Shown piece after piece: positions 39,802 through 48,681 of a stretch of DNA of 64,000 nucleotides. Both the position numbers and the translations under genes were made by a program. Source of the stretch: Gammaproteobacteria bacterium (GTDB lineage: Bacteria > Pseudomonadota > Gammaproteobacteria > HTCC5015). The stretch spans positions 62,001-126,000 of the forward strand of contig JANQRI010000005.1 in the NCBI GenBank assembly GCA_028284675.1, written 5' to 3'. Position 1 is the first letter of the stretch. Every line of letters begins with the position of its first letter. The notes beneath the pieces are model-generated. The model had not been told where the DNA came from, ran no database searches, and saw nothing but the letters and a program-made list of their open reading frames with translations.

Positions 39802-39919
39802 TGCTGATAGTGTGATGTAATTAAAGAATTCGGCAGTTTATTGAAACTAGACATCAAATTGTTGCTATATTAGGATACTTTAGCGCGTTATCTCATTGAT
39901 AATCATAGTTTTTCGCCAC

Positions 39920-40837
39920 ATGAATATTATATTAATAACGAAAAAAGGACGTAATAGGCACCATTTCCACTTAAATTCAGTGGTTCATTATACAGTTTTT
40001 GCAGCATTCTTTCTTGTGGTCGGTCTGATCTGCGGGACTGCCGGCTATTGGGTTGGGGCGAAAAATCAGGCAAGCAGTTATGTTTATGCGTGGCAAAATG
40101 AGCTCGAAGAGCAGCGTCAGTCACTCACGGAAATCCGGGAGACCGCCGAAGCAAGAGTGAAAGCGCTGACAACTCGGGTTGGGCAGATGCATGGGCACAT
40201 TACCCGCCTGAATGCATTGGGTGCCAAGTTGGTAAAAATGGCCAATCTGGATGAAAGTGAATTTGAATTTGGCGTTCCACCTGCGCTCGGCGGCCCGGGT
40301 GAAGCGTTGCCGGCCGACAGCAATGACCAGGGTGTCCTTGAAACAGCAATTACGCGTTTGGGCCGGGAAATCGGTTATCGTGAATACCAGTTGTTTGTGC
40401 TCGAAGAGGTGCTGCGTTCACGGATTCTGCATAAAGAAGTACATCCTGCCGGCAGGCCTGTGGTGAAAGGCTGGATTTCTTCCTATTACGGTTATCGCAA
40501 CAGCCCGTTTGACGGTGGCCGGGAATTTCACAAAGGTATCGATATTGCCGGAAAAGAAGGCACTGACATCATCGCGGTCGCCGGTGGTGTTGTGACCTGG
40601 TCGGATCGTCGCTGGGGATACGGTAATTTGATCGAAATCAACCATGGCAACGGCTATGTGACCCGCTATGGGCACTGTTCGGAACTGATTGCCAAAGAGG
40701 GCGAAGCGGTCAAAAAAGGCCAGCTTGTTGCGAAAATGGGTTCAACCGGGCGTTCTACCGGCCCGCACGTACATTTTGAAGTGCTGAAAAACGGCCGCCA
40801 AGTCAATCCTCTGGATTTTATTTACGCCGCACGTTAG
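39920..40837 (+). CDS. M23-family murein endopeptidase, membrane-anchored
   Basis: About 305 residues from ATG 39920; an upstream TTG adds eight residues without a ribosome site. A basic start (ITKKGRNRHHFHL) precedes a transmembrane segment at about residues 27-47. A coiled coil at about 55-105 (ELEEQRQSLTEIRETAEARVKAL) follows. The M23 LytM domain starts near residue 185: FHKGIDIAG holds the first zinc His and Asp, and the second pair is in HVHFEV near residue 283. Both zinc motifs are intact, so it is probably an active cross-link hydrolase, divergent from dciA and upstream of secA. Confidence 0.9.
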   Translation: MNIILITKKGRNRHHFHLNSVVHYTVFAAFFLVVGLICGTAGYWVGAKNQASSYVYAWQNELEEQRQSLTEIRETAEARVKALTTRVGQMHGHITRLNALGAKLVKMANLDESEFEFGVPPALGGPGEALPADSNDQGVLETAITRLGREIGYREYQLFVLEEVLRSRILHKEVHPAGRPVVKGWISSYYGYRNSPFDGGREFHKGIDIAGKEGTDIIAVAGGVVTWSDRRWGYGNLIEINHGNGYVTRYGHCSELIAKEGEAVKKGQLVAKMGSTGRSTGPHVHFEVLKNGRQVNPLDFIYAAR

Positions 40838-40981
40838 AAATAATATTCTAATCTTTCGTTTTTTTTTAACTGAACTCTTTATAATACTCGCCTCTAAAGT
40901 AGGCGCGGGTACCGCCCTGCGGGCGCTGACAGGGAAATCCGGAAATCAGCGATTTTTTAAATAAAACCATAAATCAGGCTT

Positions 40982-43711
40982 ATGTTAAGTGCGTTAGGAA
41001 AAAAAGTATTCGGCAGCCGTAATGACCGTATTCTCAGGCGGCTACGCAAAACCATCGTTCAAATCAATGCCATGGAGCAGGAGCTCGCGGTATTGCCTGA
41101 TGATCAGCTAAAGGCAAAAACCGTCGAGTTCAAAGAGCGCTTGCAGCAGGGTGCCGCTTTAGAGTCACTGTTACCTGAAGCGTTTGCGGTTGTACGCGAG
41201 GCGGGCAAGCGCGTACTGGGTATGCGGCATTTCGATGTTCAGCTGATCGGCGGTATGGTGTTGAACGACGGTAAAATCGCCGAGATGCGTACCGGTGAGG
41301 GTAAAACCCTGGTTGCGACATTGCCGGTTTATCTGAATTCCCTGACTGGCAAAGGTGTGCATGTCATCACGGTCAATGACTACCTGGCGAAGCGTGATGC
41401 AGAATGGATGGGCAAGCTATACACCTTTTTAGGATTGAGTGTCGGGGTGGTAGTGCCGGGTATGGGTCATGTTGAAAAGCAGGAGGCATACCGCGCGGAT
41501 GTAACCTATGGGACCAACAACGAATTCGGTTTTGATTATCTGCGTGACAATATGGCGTTCAGTGCCGAAGAGAAAATGCAGCGTGAGCTCAATTTTGCGA
41601 TTGTCGATGAAGTTGATTCTATTTTAATCGATGAAGCGCGCACGCCGTTGATTATCTCCGGGCCAACCAATGACAACTCCGAGCTGTATACCAAAATCAA
41701 CAAAATCGTACCGAACCTGAAGCTGCAGAAAAGTGAAGAAGAGCCCGGTGATTTTACGCTGGATGAAAAAGTCAACCAGGCGTATCTGACCGAGCTCGGT
41801 CATGAAAATGTTGAGGCACTATTGGTAAAGAACGGGATACTGAAAGAAGGCGACAGTCTTTACGATCCGGCCAATATTGTATTGATGCACCATATCGCTT
41901 CTGCATTACGGGCACATTTCCTGTTTCAAAAAAATGTTCACTATGTGGTTGATAACGGCGAGATTGTTATTGTCGATGAGTTTACCGGCCGGAAAATGCC
42001 CGGACGCCGCTGGTCAGAAGGTTTGCACCAGGCGGTGGAAGCCAAAGAAGGTGTGTTGATACAGAATGAGAATCAGACCCTCGCGTCGATTACATTCCAA
42101 AACTATTTCCGTTTATATAACAAGCTTTCCGGTATGACCGGTACCGCGGATACCGAAGCCTATGAGTTTCAGCAGATTTACGGTTTGGAGGTTGTTGTTA
42201 TTCCAACACACTTAACGATGCGTCGTGACGATCAGGTGGACCAGGTTTATCTGACACAGAAAGAAAAATTTGACGCGATCATCGAGGATATTAAAGCCTG
42301 TGCCGAGCACAAACAGCCGGTACTGGTTGGCACCGCATCAATTGAAACCTCCGAATACCTGTCGGATTTACTTAAAAAGAAGAATATCAAACATGAAGTA
42401 CTGAATGCGAAGCAGCATCAGCGTGAAGCGCATATCGTTGCTCAGGCCGGGCGCCCGTCCGCAGTCACCATTGCAACCAATATGGCCGGTCGCGGTACTG
42501 ATATTGTGTTGGGCGGTAATCTGGAAGCCGAGCTTGCCGAACTGGGTGATATTCCCGAAGACAAGCTGGAAGCGGTAAAAACACAATGGGAGCAGCGGCA
42601 CCAGGAAGTCGTGGATGCAGGCGGCTTGCGTATTATCGGTACCGAACGACATGAATCGCGGCGTATTGATAATCAGCTCAGAGGTCGTTCGGGTCGTCAG
42701 GGTGACCCCGGTTCTTCCTGTTTTTATCTGTCACTGGAAGACAATCTGATGCGTATTTTTGCGAATGACCGTGTTTCGGCGATCATGCAAAAGCTTGGTA
42801 TGGAGGAAGGCGAGGTCATTGCGCACCCCTGGGTTTCAAAAGCGATTGAAAATGCGCAACGCAAAGTCGAAGCACATAATTTCGATACACGTAAAAATGT
42901 GCTTGAGTATGACAATGTCGCAAATGATCAGCGCAAAGTTGTTTATAACCAGCGTAAAGAGCTGATGGAGACCGATGATATTTCCGAAACCATAGCGGCG
43001 ATTCGCGAAGATGCCGCCGATGTTGTAATCAGTGGACATATCGCCCCCGGCAGTATGGAAGAGCAATGGGATGTCGGTGGTTTACAGGACTCGGTTCAGC
43101 GCGAGTTTGGTCTGAAGCTCGATATCAAAGACTGGTTGGAGCAGGATGCCAATCTACATGAAGAGACTTTGCGTAAACGAATCAAAAAAGAATTGTCTGG
43201 GGATTATGCACAAAAAGAAACGCTGATCGGTGCTGAACAAATGCGGCGGGTTGAAAAACTGGCGATGCTGCAGATACTCGATAGCCACTGGAAAGAACAT
43301 CTGGCGGCGATGGATCATCTGCGTCAAAGTATCGGTTTGCGCGGTTATGCGCAGAAGAATCCAAAGCAGGAATACAAGCGTGAGGCGTTTGAGATGTTCG
43401 GTTCCCTGCTGGAAGATGTCAAAATTGAAGTCGCGCGGTTTTTATCGCGTTTGCAAATCACCGAAGAGTCGGACCTGGATCGGGTGTCGCGGCAACGTCA
43501 GGCACAGCCAACCAATATGCGGTTTAACCATCCGCAGGCAAAGGATGTTTTACATCCCGAGCAGTCGCCGTCGCCCGCACCGCAAGCGAAACAAGCTCAG
43601 GCTGTTGCGAAACAACCGTATACCCGCAAGCAGAAAAAAATCGGTCGTAATGATCCATGTTTTTGCGGTTCCGGCAAGAAATACAAGCAGTGTCATGGGA
43701 AGCTCAGCTAA
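40982..43711 (+). CDS. secA: Preprotein translocase ATPase SecA
   Basis: Encodes 909 residues, normal for gammaproteobacterial SecA. It drives protein export through SecYEG. The nucleotide-binding domain shows MRTGEGKTLVATLPVYLN near residue 101 and DEVDSILIDEARTPLIISG near residue 209. The peptide-binding domain is followed by the second motor domain, with TNMAGRGTDIVLGGN near residue 500 and RGRSGRQGDPGSS near residue 566. The Ala/Pro/Gln-rich linker ends in the zinc tail CFCGSGKKYKQCHG, which binds SecB and phospholipid. Confidence 0.98.
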   Translation: MLSALGKKVFGSRNDRILRRLRKTIVQINAMEQELAVLPDDQLKAKTVEFKERLQQGAALESLLPEAFAVVREAGKRVLGMRHFDVQLIGGMVLNDGKIAEMRTGEGKTLVATLPVYLNSLTGKGVHVITVNDYLAKRDAEWMGKLYTFLGLSVGVVVPGMGHVEKQEAYRADVTYGTNNEFGFDYLRDNMAFSAEEKMQRELNFAIVDEVDSILIDEARTPLIISGPTNDNSELYTKINKIVPNLKLQKSEEEPGDFTLDEKVNQAYLTELGHENVEALLVKNGILKEGDSLYDPANIVLMHHIASALRAHFLFQKNVHYVVDNGEIVIVDEFTGRKMPGRRWSEGLHQAVEAKEGVLIQNENQTLASITFQNYFRLYNKLSGMTGTADTEAYEFQQIYGLEVVVIPTHLTMRRDDQVDQVYLTQKEKFDAIIEDIKACAEHKQPVLVGTASIETSEYLSDLLKKKNIKHEVLNAKQHQREAHIVAQAGRPSAVTIATNMAGRGTDIVLGGNLEAELAELGDIPEDKLEAVKTQWEQRHQEVVDAGGLRIIGTERHESRRIDNQLRGRSGRQGDPGSSCFYLSLEDNLMRIFANDRVSAIMQKLGMEEGEVIAHPWVSKAIENAQRKVEAHNFDTRKNVLEYDNVANDQRKVVYNQRKELMETDDISETIAAIREDAADVVISGHIAPGSMEEQWDVGGLQDSVQREFGLKLDIKDWLEQDANLHEETLRKRIKKELSGDYAQKETLIGAEQMRRVEKLAMLQILDSHWKEHLAAMDHLRQSIGLRGYAQKNPKQEYKREAFEMFGSLLEDVKIEVARFLSRLQITEESDLDRVSRQRQAQPTNMRFNHPQAKDVLHPEQSPSPAPQAKQAQAVAKQPYTRKQKKIGRNDPCFCGSGKKYKQCHGKLS

Positions 43712-43794
43712 ATTTTAAGATAGGTTCTAGTGACAAGCTAGTTGCTGTAGGATTGCTATTCAATAATGGATGACTTTGGTCGGTCATATACACG

Positions 43795-45012
43795 ATGCCG
43801 GTAAACCTGTCGAAACCCGATAAACTATTACCTGTCAGCGGAATTCGTTTAGCCGCTGCCCATGCAGGCCTGCGTACAACGCCGGCAAAAGATCTGGTGT
43901 TGTTTGAGTTATCACCGACAGGTTCTTGTGCTGCGGTATTTACCCGTAACCTTTTTTGTGCGGCACCGGTGCAGCTTGCGAAACGCCATCTGGCAGATAC
44001 CCGCCCGCGTTATCTGTTGATCAATGCGGCGAATGCAAATGCCGGGACCGGTGAGCAGGGCTTACAGGATGCATTGCAGTGTTGCACCGTAACAGCCGAA
44101 CTTGCCGGTTGTACGCCGGAGGCGGTGTTACCTTTTTCCACCGGGGTTATCGGTGAACTGTTGCCTTTGCCAAAAATAGAGTCCGCATTGCCCGGTTTAT
44201 ACGCGGCACTGTCTGAAGATGCATGGCAGGCGGCAGCGACCGGTATAATGACCACTGATACCGTGGCGAAGGGTGTCAGTCGTACAATAGATATTGCCGG
44301 ACAAACCGTCACAATCACCGGTATCGCAAAAGGTGCCGGTATGATTTGCCCGAACATGGCGACGATGTTGTCGTTTATTGCGACCGATGCACAAATCGAA
44401 CAACCGCTACTCAAAAAACTCCACCGGCAAATGACCGAGTATTCATTCAATCGCATCACAGTCGATGGCGATACCTCGACCAATGATGCCGGTGTATTGA
44501 TGGCCAGTGGTAAGGCTCAGGCAATAACTGAGACTTCGCCGGGATATAGCAACTTTGTTGAAGCGTTACAGGCAGTGTATTTGCATCTCGCGCAGGCCAT
44601 AGTGCGCGATGCCGAAGGCGCGAGTAAATTTGTCACTATCGAAGTTTGTCAGGGGCATAGTGAACAGGTATGTCGAAATATTGCATACACTGTTGCGCAT
44701 TCACCATTGGTTAAAACCGCATTGTTTGCCAGTGATGCGAATTGGGGCCGTATTCTGGCGGCGGTCGGTCGTGGAGTGCCGAATGATAATAATTTCGATA
44801 TCAGCAAAGTGCAGATCGCAATTAACGGTGTTTCAATATTAATCAACGGTGATAAAGATCCGGCTTACACAGAAGCTGCCGGACAAAAAGCAATGGCTGC
44901 CGACGAAATTTATATACGAATCGGGTTGGGGCAGGGTGCAGAAAGTTTTACACTCTGGACTTCCGATTTGAGTCATGAGTATGTAAGCATTAATGCTGAA
45001 TACCGAACTTAA
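43795..45012 (+). CDS. argJ: Bifunctional ornithine acetyltransferase / N-acetylglutamate synthase
   Basis: Encodes 405 residues. ArgJ recycles the acetyl group in arginine biosynthesis. It is made as a precursor that cuts itself between Ala and Thr. The cleavage motif is ICPNMATMLSFIATDA, giving Ala189-Thr190 by this start, with Thr190 becoming the nucleophile. NAANANAGTGEQG near residue 82, MTTDTVAKG near residue 152, DGDTSTNDAG near residue 224 and the terminal EYRT agree with the family. The secA-argJ-Nudix order is also seen in pseudomonads. Confidence 0.96.
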   Translation: MPVNLSKPDKLLPVSGIRLAAAHAGLRTTPAKDLVLFELSPTGSCAAVFTRNLFCAAPVQLAKRHLADTRPRYLLINAANANAGTGEQGLQDALQCCTVTAELAGCTPEAVLPFSTGVIGELLPLPKIESALPGLYAALSEDAWQAAATGIMTTDTVAKGVSRTIDIAGQTVTITGIAKGAGMICPNMATMLSFIATDAQIEQPLLKKLHRQMTEYSFNRITVDGDTSTNDAGVLMASGKAQAITETSPGYSNFVEALQAVYLHLAQAIVRDAEGASKFVTIEVCQGHSEQVCRNIAYTVAHSPLVKTALFASDANWGRILAAVGRGVPNDNNFDISKVQIAINGVSILINGDKDPAYTEAAGQKAMAADEIYIRIGLGQGAESFTLWTSDLSHEYVSINAEYRT

Positions 45013-45078
45013 AATCTATCTCAAAATTGCTGTGCTCGCTAATTTTGAAATAAGTTTTAGTTTGAGTTGCACTGTGTA

Positions 45079-46032
45079 ATGTCGGAAAAATCCATTGATG
45101 TGGCAGCCGGAGTGTTGTTGGATAATCAGCAACGGGTGCTGATTGCAAAACGCGCGGCTGATGCGCATCAGGGCGGGAAATGGGAATTTCCCGGCGGCAA
45201 GCGCGAAACCGGTGAAAGCATGGGTGATGCGCTGGTACGTGAGTTCGAAGAAGAGCTCGGTGTAACACCGCTGGAATTTGAGCCGCTAATCACACTCACA
45301 CATCAGTATCCGGAAAAAACCGTTACTCTTTATGTATTCCGTATAAAACACTATCAAGGTGAAGCCAAAGGGCGCGAAGGTCAGGCAATAGAGTGGTGCC
45401 CGGTTAACATGCTTCGAGCGGAAGATTTTCCGCCGGCCAATCGCGGCATTATTCAGGCGCTGCATTTACCCGACCGTTGCCTGATTACACCGGATGCATC
45501 GGCATATACACGAAATGAGTTTTTATCGCATCTCGAACAGGTGTTGAAAAATGGCATTCGTTTGATTCAGCTGCGCAGTCATAGTCTGGATCAGCATGAG
45601 TATATCGATCTGACCCACGCAGTAAAAAAAGTGCTGACACAACGGCCCGGTGTAAAGCTGATATTGAATATGCCGCCGGATTGGTTGAACGAAGTTCATG
45701 CGGACGGACTGCATTTAACCGCCGCGCGTCTGACAAATATAAAAAAACGTTTCAAGGTGCCTGGCGATAGCTTAAGTGCCGCCTGCCATAATGTCGAACA
45801 GGTTCAACATGCGGTGGCATTAGGTGTGGATTTTATTTTTATATCACCGGTGCAGCCGACCGGGACTCACCCCGATGCAGTACCTATCGGTTGGGACGGT
45901 TTTACAGAACTGGTTCGGCTTGCGAACATGCCGGCGTTTGCATTGGGCGGTTTGAATACCGCTGATATTCCGGCTGCAAAAGCCGCAGGTGCGCAGGGTG
46001 TTGCAGCAGTCAGTGCGTTTTGGTGCCGGTAA
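45079..46032 (+). CDS. Nudix hydrolase (MutT-like) fused to a ThiE-like domain
   Basis: About 317 residues from ATG 45079. Residues 1-130 form a MutT-type Nudix domain with a full Nudix box at residues 39-61 (GGKRETGESMGDALVREFEE). This suggests removal of oxidised nucleotides such as 8-oxo-dGTP. Residues from about 135 form a TIM-barrel domain of the thiamine-phosphate-synthase/TenI family: NGIRLIQLRSHSL, ADGLHLTAARL, SAACHNVEQVQHAVALGVD, FISPVQPTGTHP and FALGGLNTADIPAA. This fusion is a known gammaproteobacterial MutT form. Whether the ThiE-like half is active is uncertain. Confidence 0.9.
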   Translation: MSEKSIDVAAGVLLDNQQRVLIAKRAADAHQGGKWEFPGGKRETGESMGDALVREFEEELGVTPLEFEPLITLTHQYPEKTVTLYVFRIKHYQGEAKGREGQAIEWCPVNMLRAEDFPPANRGIIQALHLPDRCLITPDASAYTRNEFLSHLEQVLKNGIRLIQLRSHSLDQHEYIDLTHAVKKVLTQRPGVKLILNMPPDWLNEVHADGLHLTAARLTNIKKRFKVPGDSLSAACHNVEQVQHAVALGVDFIFISPVQPTGTHPDAVPIGWDGFTELVRLANMPAFALGGLNTADIPAAKAAGAQGVAAVSAFWCR

Positions 46033-46164
46033 TACTATAACTTTTGTCGGTATCACCAAAGTTATTAAGCCATAAAAAATTTTCCCATAGACTCTCAATA
46101 TAAAACTTCGGTTAATAAAAACAAATAAACCCTACGCCGAATGTGATAGAAATACCTGTATTTT

Positions 46165-46226
46165 TATAACCGCCGTTAGTAAAACCTTTGCTGGATTGTG
46201 TAAGGCAATGCAGGTTCGATAAAATA
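46165..46226 (+). repeat. 62-bp upstream element, copy 1
   Basis: The stretch opening TATAACCGCCGTTAGTA and closing TTCGATAAAATA is repeated at 48459-48520 with 52 of 62 positions identical. The first 36 bases have one mismatch, the last 12 have none, and the middle is variable. It lies 112 bases before the first EF-hand/LysM-like gene. Apart from it, the gap 46,033-46,338 shows only AT-rich sequence and the AGGAG of the next gene. Confidence 0.8.
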
Positions 46227-46338
46227 ACAATCATTAATCTAAGTCAGGCCGCAGAGTCTGAGCTGCAGTCGCAGTTTGGTTTGCAAGCCAAACTAATAAA
46301 AAATCAACCGCTGAAGCTAACCCAGCAGGAGTAATATC

Positions 46339-48228
46339 ATGCCTATCGATGGCCTTTCCATGAATAACACAATGCTTGCCTATGCGAGCCCAACAAGTTC
46401 CAGCAATAGCATGCTCGATGAATTGAACATAGACAACAGCACAGAGGAAGGCATTGACCTGAAACTGTTGGATGAGTCCGCAGCAGAGTTGGGACGTGGT
46501 GAAGCAGGTATTCTCAATTTTATTCAGGGCGCTGATAGTGCCGGGAATAAAAACGGCTTTGTTGATGAAGCCGAATATCAGAATGCGTTAACTGTTAATT
46601 TTGAAAGAAACAACGAAGGGGTGCTCAATGTTTTCGGCACTGAGCAGGATTATCGCACCCAAATGTCCGGTCTTTACAGTGATTTTATTGATGTGCAGAG
46701 CACGCTTCCGCGGCCGGCTATAGATTCAAACGGTATCGTATTGGATAGAATCGGAAATGATTCTCTAAGAGAAGAGCTTATTAAAAATGACACGGATAAA
46801 GATGGTGTTTTATCCAGGCCGGAATATGGTGCAATGCTGGATAAAGGTAGTTTAAGGGGGAAGCACTTAATGAATGCACTTCATAGATATGATGACCTGG
46901 AGCAAGCAACCAGCCGTCCGGTACCGACCATCGCTGCATCAGAGCAGCCTGAGCAGAAGGCAGAAGGTAATAACATGCAAAGTAAGCCTGAAACCGTAGC
47001 GGACTTGAATAGTTTACCGCAAGGCATCAATGAACAAGTATTATCTACGCTGAGAGAGGCTGATAAAGATGGTAACGATAAAGTCACTCGCGGAGAAATG
47101 GCTGAATATCTGGCAAGTAAGGGTGCTGAGGGCAACCAGCTTGAAAATATGCTTACGGCGTTTGATCAACAATTTCAAGCTCAACCCACACAACCCACGC
47201 CGGCACAATCAAAACCAACCGCCGAAGCAACAGCTCCTGCGCAACCGGCTGCCACCACTGCAACAGCACCAGCCAACAGCAGTGGTGGTGAAGGTGTTGT
47301 ACATCTGGACAAAATACCTGCCAGTGCAGCACAAGACCAGGGTTTAATTGATTTATTCAAAGCTGCAGATATGAATGGAGATGGTATAGTCAAGCGGAAA
47401 GAATTTGGTGCTTATCTGACAGATAAACTGGGTGCTGATGCCACTGGATTACAGGGTGGCCTTGCCGCGTTCGATCGGTTCGTAAATAAACTGAATACTG
47501 CGCAGCCGGATTCCCCGGAGCAAGCACAAGCAGTACCCGCAGCCAATCAGCCGCAAACCAACCCCACCGCACCTGCCGAGGGGCCGCAACGGATGACTGT
47601 GCAGATCGGTGGTGAGGATGATGCTGCAACGATTTACGACTTCGCAAAACAACAGCTGGCTGACGCCGGTAAAGATACCAGTCATGACAATGTTGCGAAG
47701 CTCGCACAGATTTATATGGCGATGAACCCGACCATTGACCCGCGTGCAATGTACAACACCGAAATTCAGGTGTTCGCAAATCTGGACGGCTTCGGTTTGA
47801 AAGACGCATTGCCTGAATCCGTCACCAGTCGCTGGGATGCACATTTAAACAACCAGGGACCGTTATCGAATGGTCAGGCGATTAATATTCTGGAGCTGAT
47901 TAACCTGCAGCAACAGCAGCCGGCGGCACCTGAAGGCAGTGTCCCGGTCTCCGTGCCGGTTTCAGCGCCACCAGCAGTAGCCCCGGCCCCAGAGGCTCCT
48001 GTGCCGGTCATACCGGCAGGCACATCAGGGCCGGGTACATTTGATCAAGAACCGCTTGATGTGAGCAATACCTCCGTCACACCGGTGCCCGCAGGTTTAT
48101 CAATCGACAATGGAGCGCCGGAAATTCCCCAGGAATTACCCGCAGCGCCGGTAGGCAACACTTCAGAGCCTGAAGAAAACCCAGAAGGCGGTGATAAGCA
48201 GCAGGCGCCAGTACCAGCACTGTGGTAG
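46339..48228 (+). CDS. EF-hand and LysM-like module protein, paralogue 1
   Basis: Encodes 629 residues; AGGAG lies nine bases upstream. No signal peptide or membrane segment is seen. EF-hand-like loops occur near residues 63 (DSAGNKNGFVDEAE), 151 (DTDKDGVLSRPE), 241 (DKDGNDKVTRGE) and 343 (DMNGDGIVKRKE). Linkers are rich in Pro, Ala, Gln and Thr. Residues about 415-523 form a module shared almost word for word with the next two genes: TIYDFAKQQLADAGKDTSH, VAKLAQIYMAMNP, DPRAMYNTEIQVFANLDG. Its rhythm recalls LysM-type domains with a long insert; that relationship is inference. The C-terminus is Pro-rich. Calcium-dependent structural or exported function is plausible, but the function is unknown. 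Confidence 0.8.
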   Translation: MPIDGLSMNNTMLAYASPTSSSNSMLDELNIDNSTEEGIDLKLLDESAAELGRGEAGILNFIQGADSAGNKNGFVDEAEYQNALTVNFERNNEGVLNVFGTEQDYRTQMSGLYSDFIDVQSTLPRPAIDSNGIVLDRIGNDSLREELIKNDTDKDGVLSRPEYGAMLDKGSLRGKHLMNALHRYDDLEQATSRPVPTIAASEQPEQKAEGNNMQSKPETVADLNSLPQGINEQVLSTLREADKDGNDKVTRGEMAEYLASKGAEGNQLENMLTAFDQQFQAQPTQPTPAQSKPTAEATAPAQPAATTATAPANSSGGEGVVHLDKIPASAAQDQGLIDLFKAADMNGDGIVKRKEFGAYLTDKLGADATGLQGGLAAFDRFVNKLNTAQPDSPEQAQAVPAANQPQTNPTAPAEGPQRMTVQIGGEDDAATIYDFAKQQLADAGKDTSHDNVAKLAQIYMAMNPTIDPRAMYNTEIQVFANLDGFGLKDALPESVTSRWDAHLNNQGPLSNGQAINILELINLQQQQPAAPEGSVPVSVPVSAPPAVAPAPEAPVPVIPAGTSGPGTFDQEPLDVSNTSVTPVPAGLSIDNGAPEIPQELPAAPVGNTSEPEENPEGGDKQQAPVPALW

Positions 48229-48247
48229 CCGCAGACTGTATGCATAT

Positions 48248-48283
48248 AAAGCGTTTGTACCGGAAACCGGGCAGGCGCTTTTT
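48248..48283 (+). terminator. Predicted terminator after paralogue 1
   Basis: AAAGCG pairs with CGCTTT around an inner CCGG-AAA-CCGG hairpin, followed by a run of T. An alternative pairing AAACCGG/CCGGTTT lies just downstream. Confidence 0.5.
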
Positions 48284-48458
48284 GCCGGTTTATCACCGGC
48301 ATCTATAACCTTCGTTAGTACAACTTAAGCGCAATACCGGTTTTGCCGGAGTTGTTTAAAATGCCCATTATCGGCCGGATTTTAAGTCGCAGGCCGGTCG
48401 CGTTGCGGTGACGCAGCAGAGCTTTTGTCGGGGGAATACGGGTCCTGTTTGGGCCGCC

Positions 48459-48520
48459 TATAACCGCCGTTAGTACAACCTTTGCTGGATTGTGGGTGAT
48501 GAATCAGCTTCGATAAAATA
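48459..48520 (+). repeat. 62-bp upstream element, copy 2
   Basis: Matches 46165-46226 at 52 of 62 bases. A third, partial copy of its first part (TATAACCTTCGTTAGTACAA) lies at 48304-48323. Copy 2 ends 161 bases before paralogue 2. The gap 48,229-48,681 thus holds a terminator, one and a third copies of this element, and a hairpin. Confidence 0.8.
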
Positions 48521-48602
48521 GCAGATATCAGAGCCGGTAATGTATTGCCGGTTTTTAAAACAGCAGCAACGGGCCGGCAGAACCCGGGCTGCGGAAGGAG
48601 GA

Positions 48603-48639
48603 CCTGTTTCATAATGTTAGCCAGTCATTATGAAACGGG
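48603..48639 (+). repeat. 14-bp hairpin before paralogue 2
   Basis: CCTGTTTCATAATG at 48603-48616 pairs with CATTATGAAACGGG at 48626-48639 with one T-G wobble and a nine-base loop. No T-run follows. It lies between the 62-bp element and the start codon, so it could be a leader structure. Confidence 0.6.
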
Positions 48640-48681
48640 TTCCATAGACACTAGCCGCTAAACAGCAGGAGAACAGCAGAA

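Noticed and set aside
40890..40981. GC-rich possible riboswitch or terminator before secA
   Set aside because: Several short alternative stems are possible around 40,903-40,925, but none is convincing and no T-run follows.
46165..46226. Sigma-28 or sigma-54 promoter in the 62-bp element
   Set aside because: TTCGATAA resembles half of a sigma-28 site, but no TAAA box lies at the right distance, and no GG/GC pair fits sigma-54.
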